DNA of 33,135 nucleotides, taken from assembly GCA_028291545.1 (NCBI GenBank), contig JAQGHR010000044.1:1-33135 (forward strand). Reading direction: 5' to 3'. Under the pieces are notes generated by a model, which was given only the letters and a program-made list of their open reading frames with translations, ran no database searches and was not told where the DNA came from. Origin of the DNA: Planctomycetota bacterium. Its GTDB lineage: Bacteria; Planctomycetota; Planctomycetia; Isosphaerales; Isosphaeraceae. Of the stretch, positions 33,051 through 33,135 are shown piece by piece; positions within the stretch are counted from its first letter, which is position 1; each line of letters opens with the position of its first letter. The translations under genes were made by a program, and so were the position numbers.

Positions 33051-33135
33051 GGGCCGCCGCTCGGTTCGCGCGGCTTCGTACGTATGTGTTGAGCCCCCGA
33101 AGGTGCGGAATTGCGTGGCCCCGGGGCGACGCAAT

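Noticed and set aside
33051..33135. Start of another gene at the right edge
   Set aside because: The last 85 nt hold no supported start or family motif; only a weak GCCGC/GCGGC stem.

Overview
The window is high-GC chromosomal DNA from a Gram-negative-type bacterium. It looks like a planctomycete, most likely of the Isosphaeraceae/Gemmataceae kind. This is inferred from the gene content, not from a marker gene: an LpxC-FabZ fusion beside lpxA and an OmpH/Skp protein, very large exported WD40 proteins, a PpiD/SurA-like anchored chaperone without a visible rotamase domain, xylose-isomerase-like TIM-barrel proteins with Tat signals, and long lysine/alanine-rich tails. I see no rRNA, tRNA, CRISPR array, insertion sequence, integrase or phage gene. 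The window reads as core chromosome with one accessory-looking catabolic operon.

Layout. 1-1384 (minus): the 5' part of dnaK (cut by the window edge) and a DksA/TraR-type zinc-finger protein. 1385-2336: about 950 nt with no convincing gene, but two tandem hairpins and a plausible promoter. 2337-3749 (plus): a sigma-54 activator whose receiver domain has lost its phospho-acceptor Asp. 4018-8389 (plus): a tight four-gene operon (Ldh_2-family dehydrogenase, sodium:solute symporter, HpcH/HpaI aldolase, SDR dehydrogenase) that looks like uptake and breakdown of a hydroxy or sugar acid, closed by a strong hairpin. 8472-11222 (minus): an exported protein with 21 WD40 repeats. 11522-12070 (plus): a SprT-like HExxH protein. 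12123-12668 (minus): an exported peroxiredoxin. 12828-15614 (plus): a large GT-C-like membrane protein with a TPR-like tail, followed by a long palindromic element.

15724-24071 is a long run of minus-strand genes. In transcription order these are dapA, an ArsR-type regulator, ompH/skp, lpxC-fabZ, lpxA, a Gfo/Idh/MocA oxidoreductase, a Lys/Ala/Pro-rich small protein, a DUF4288-like protein and a Tat-exported sugar-phosphate-isomerase-like protein. The ompH to Gfo/Idh section is an envelope/lipid A cluster. FabZ and LpxA/LpxC act on the same hydroxyacyl-ACP branch point, and the Gfo/Idh enzyme 19 nt after lpxA is a candidate for nucleotide-sugar modification. 24343-26562 (minus) is the UvrD/PcrA helicase gene, divergent from acpS (26755-27171, plus). 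27185-30820 (minus) carries topA, a monothiol-type glutaredoxin and an unknown protein. 31137-33050 (plus) encodes a membrane-anchored PpiD/SurA-N-like protein.

Most convergent gene pairs are separated by hairpins that can act as two-way terminators. The features most worth follow-up are the Val-for-Asp receiver, the palindromic elements at 15612-15718 and 21148-21212, the lipid A cluster with its Gfo/Idh partner, and the uncharacterised catabolic operon.
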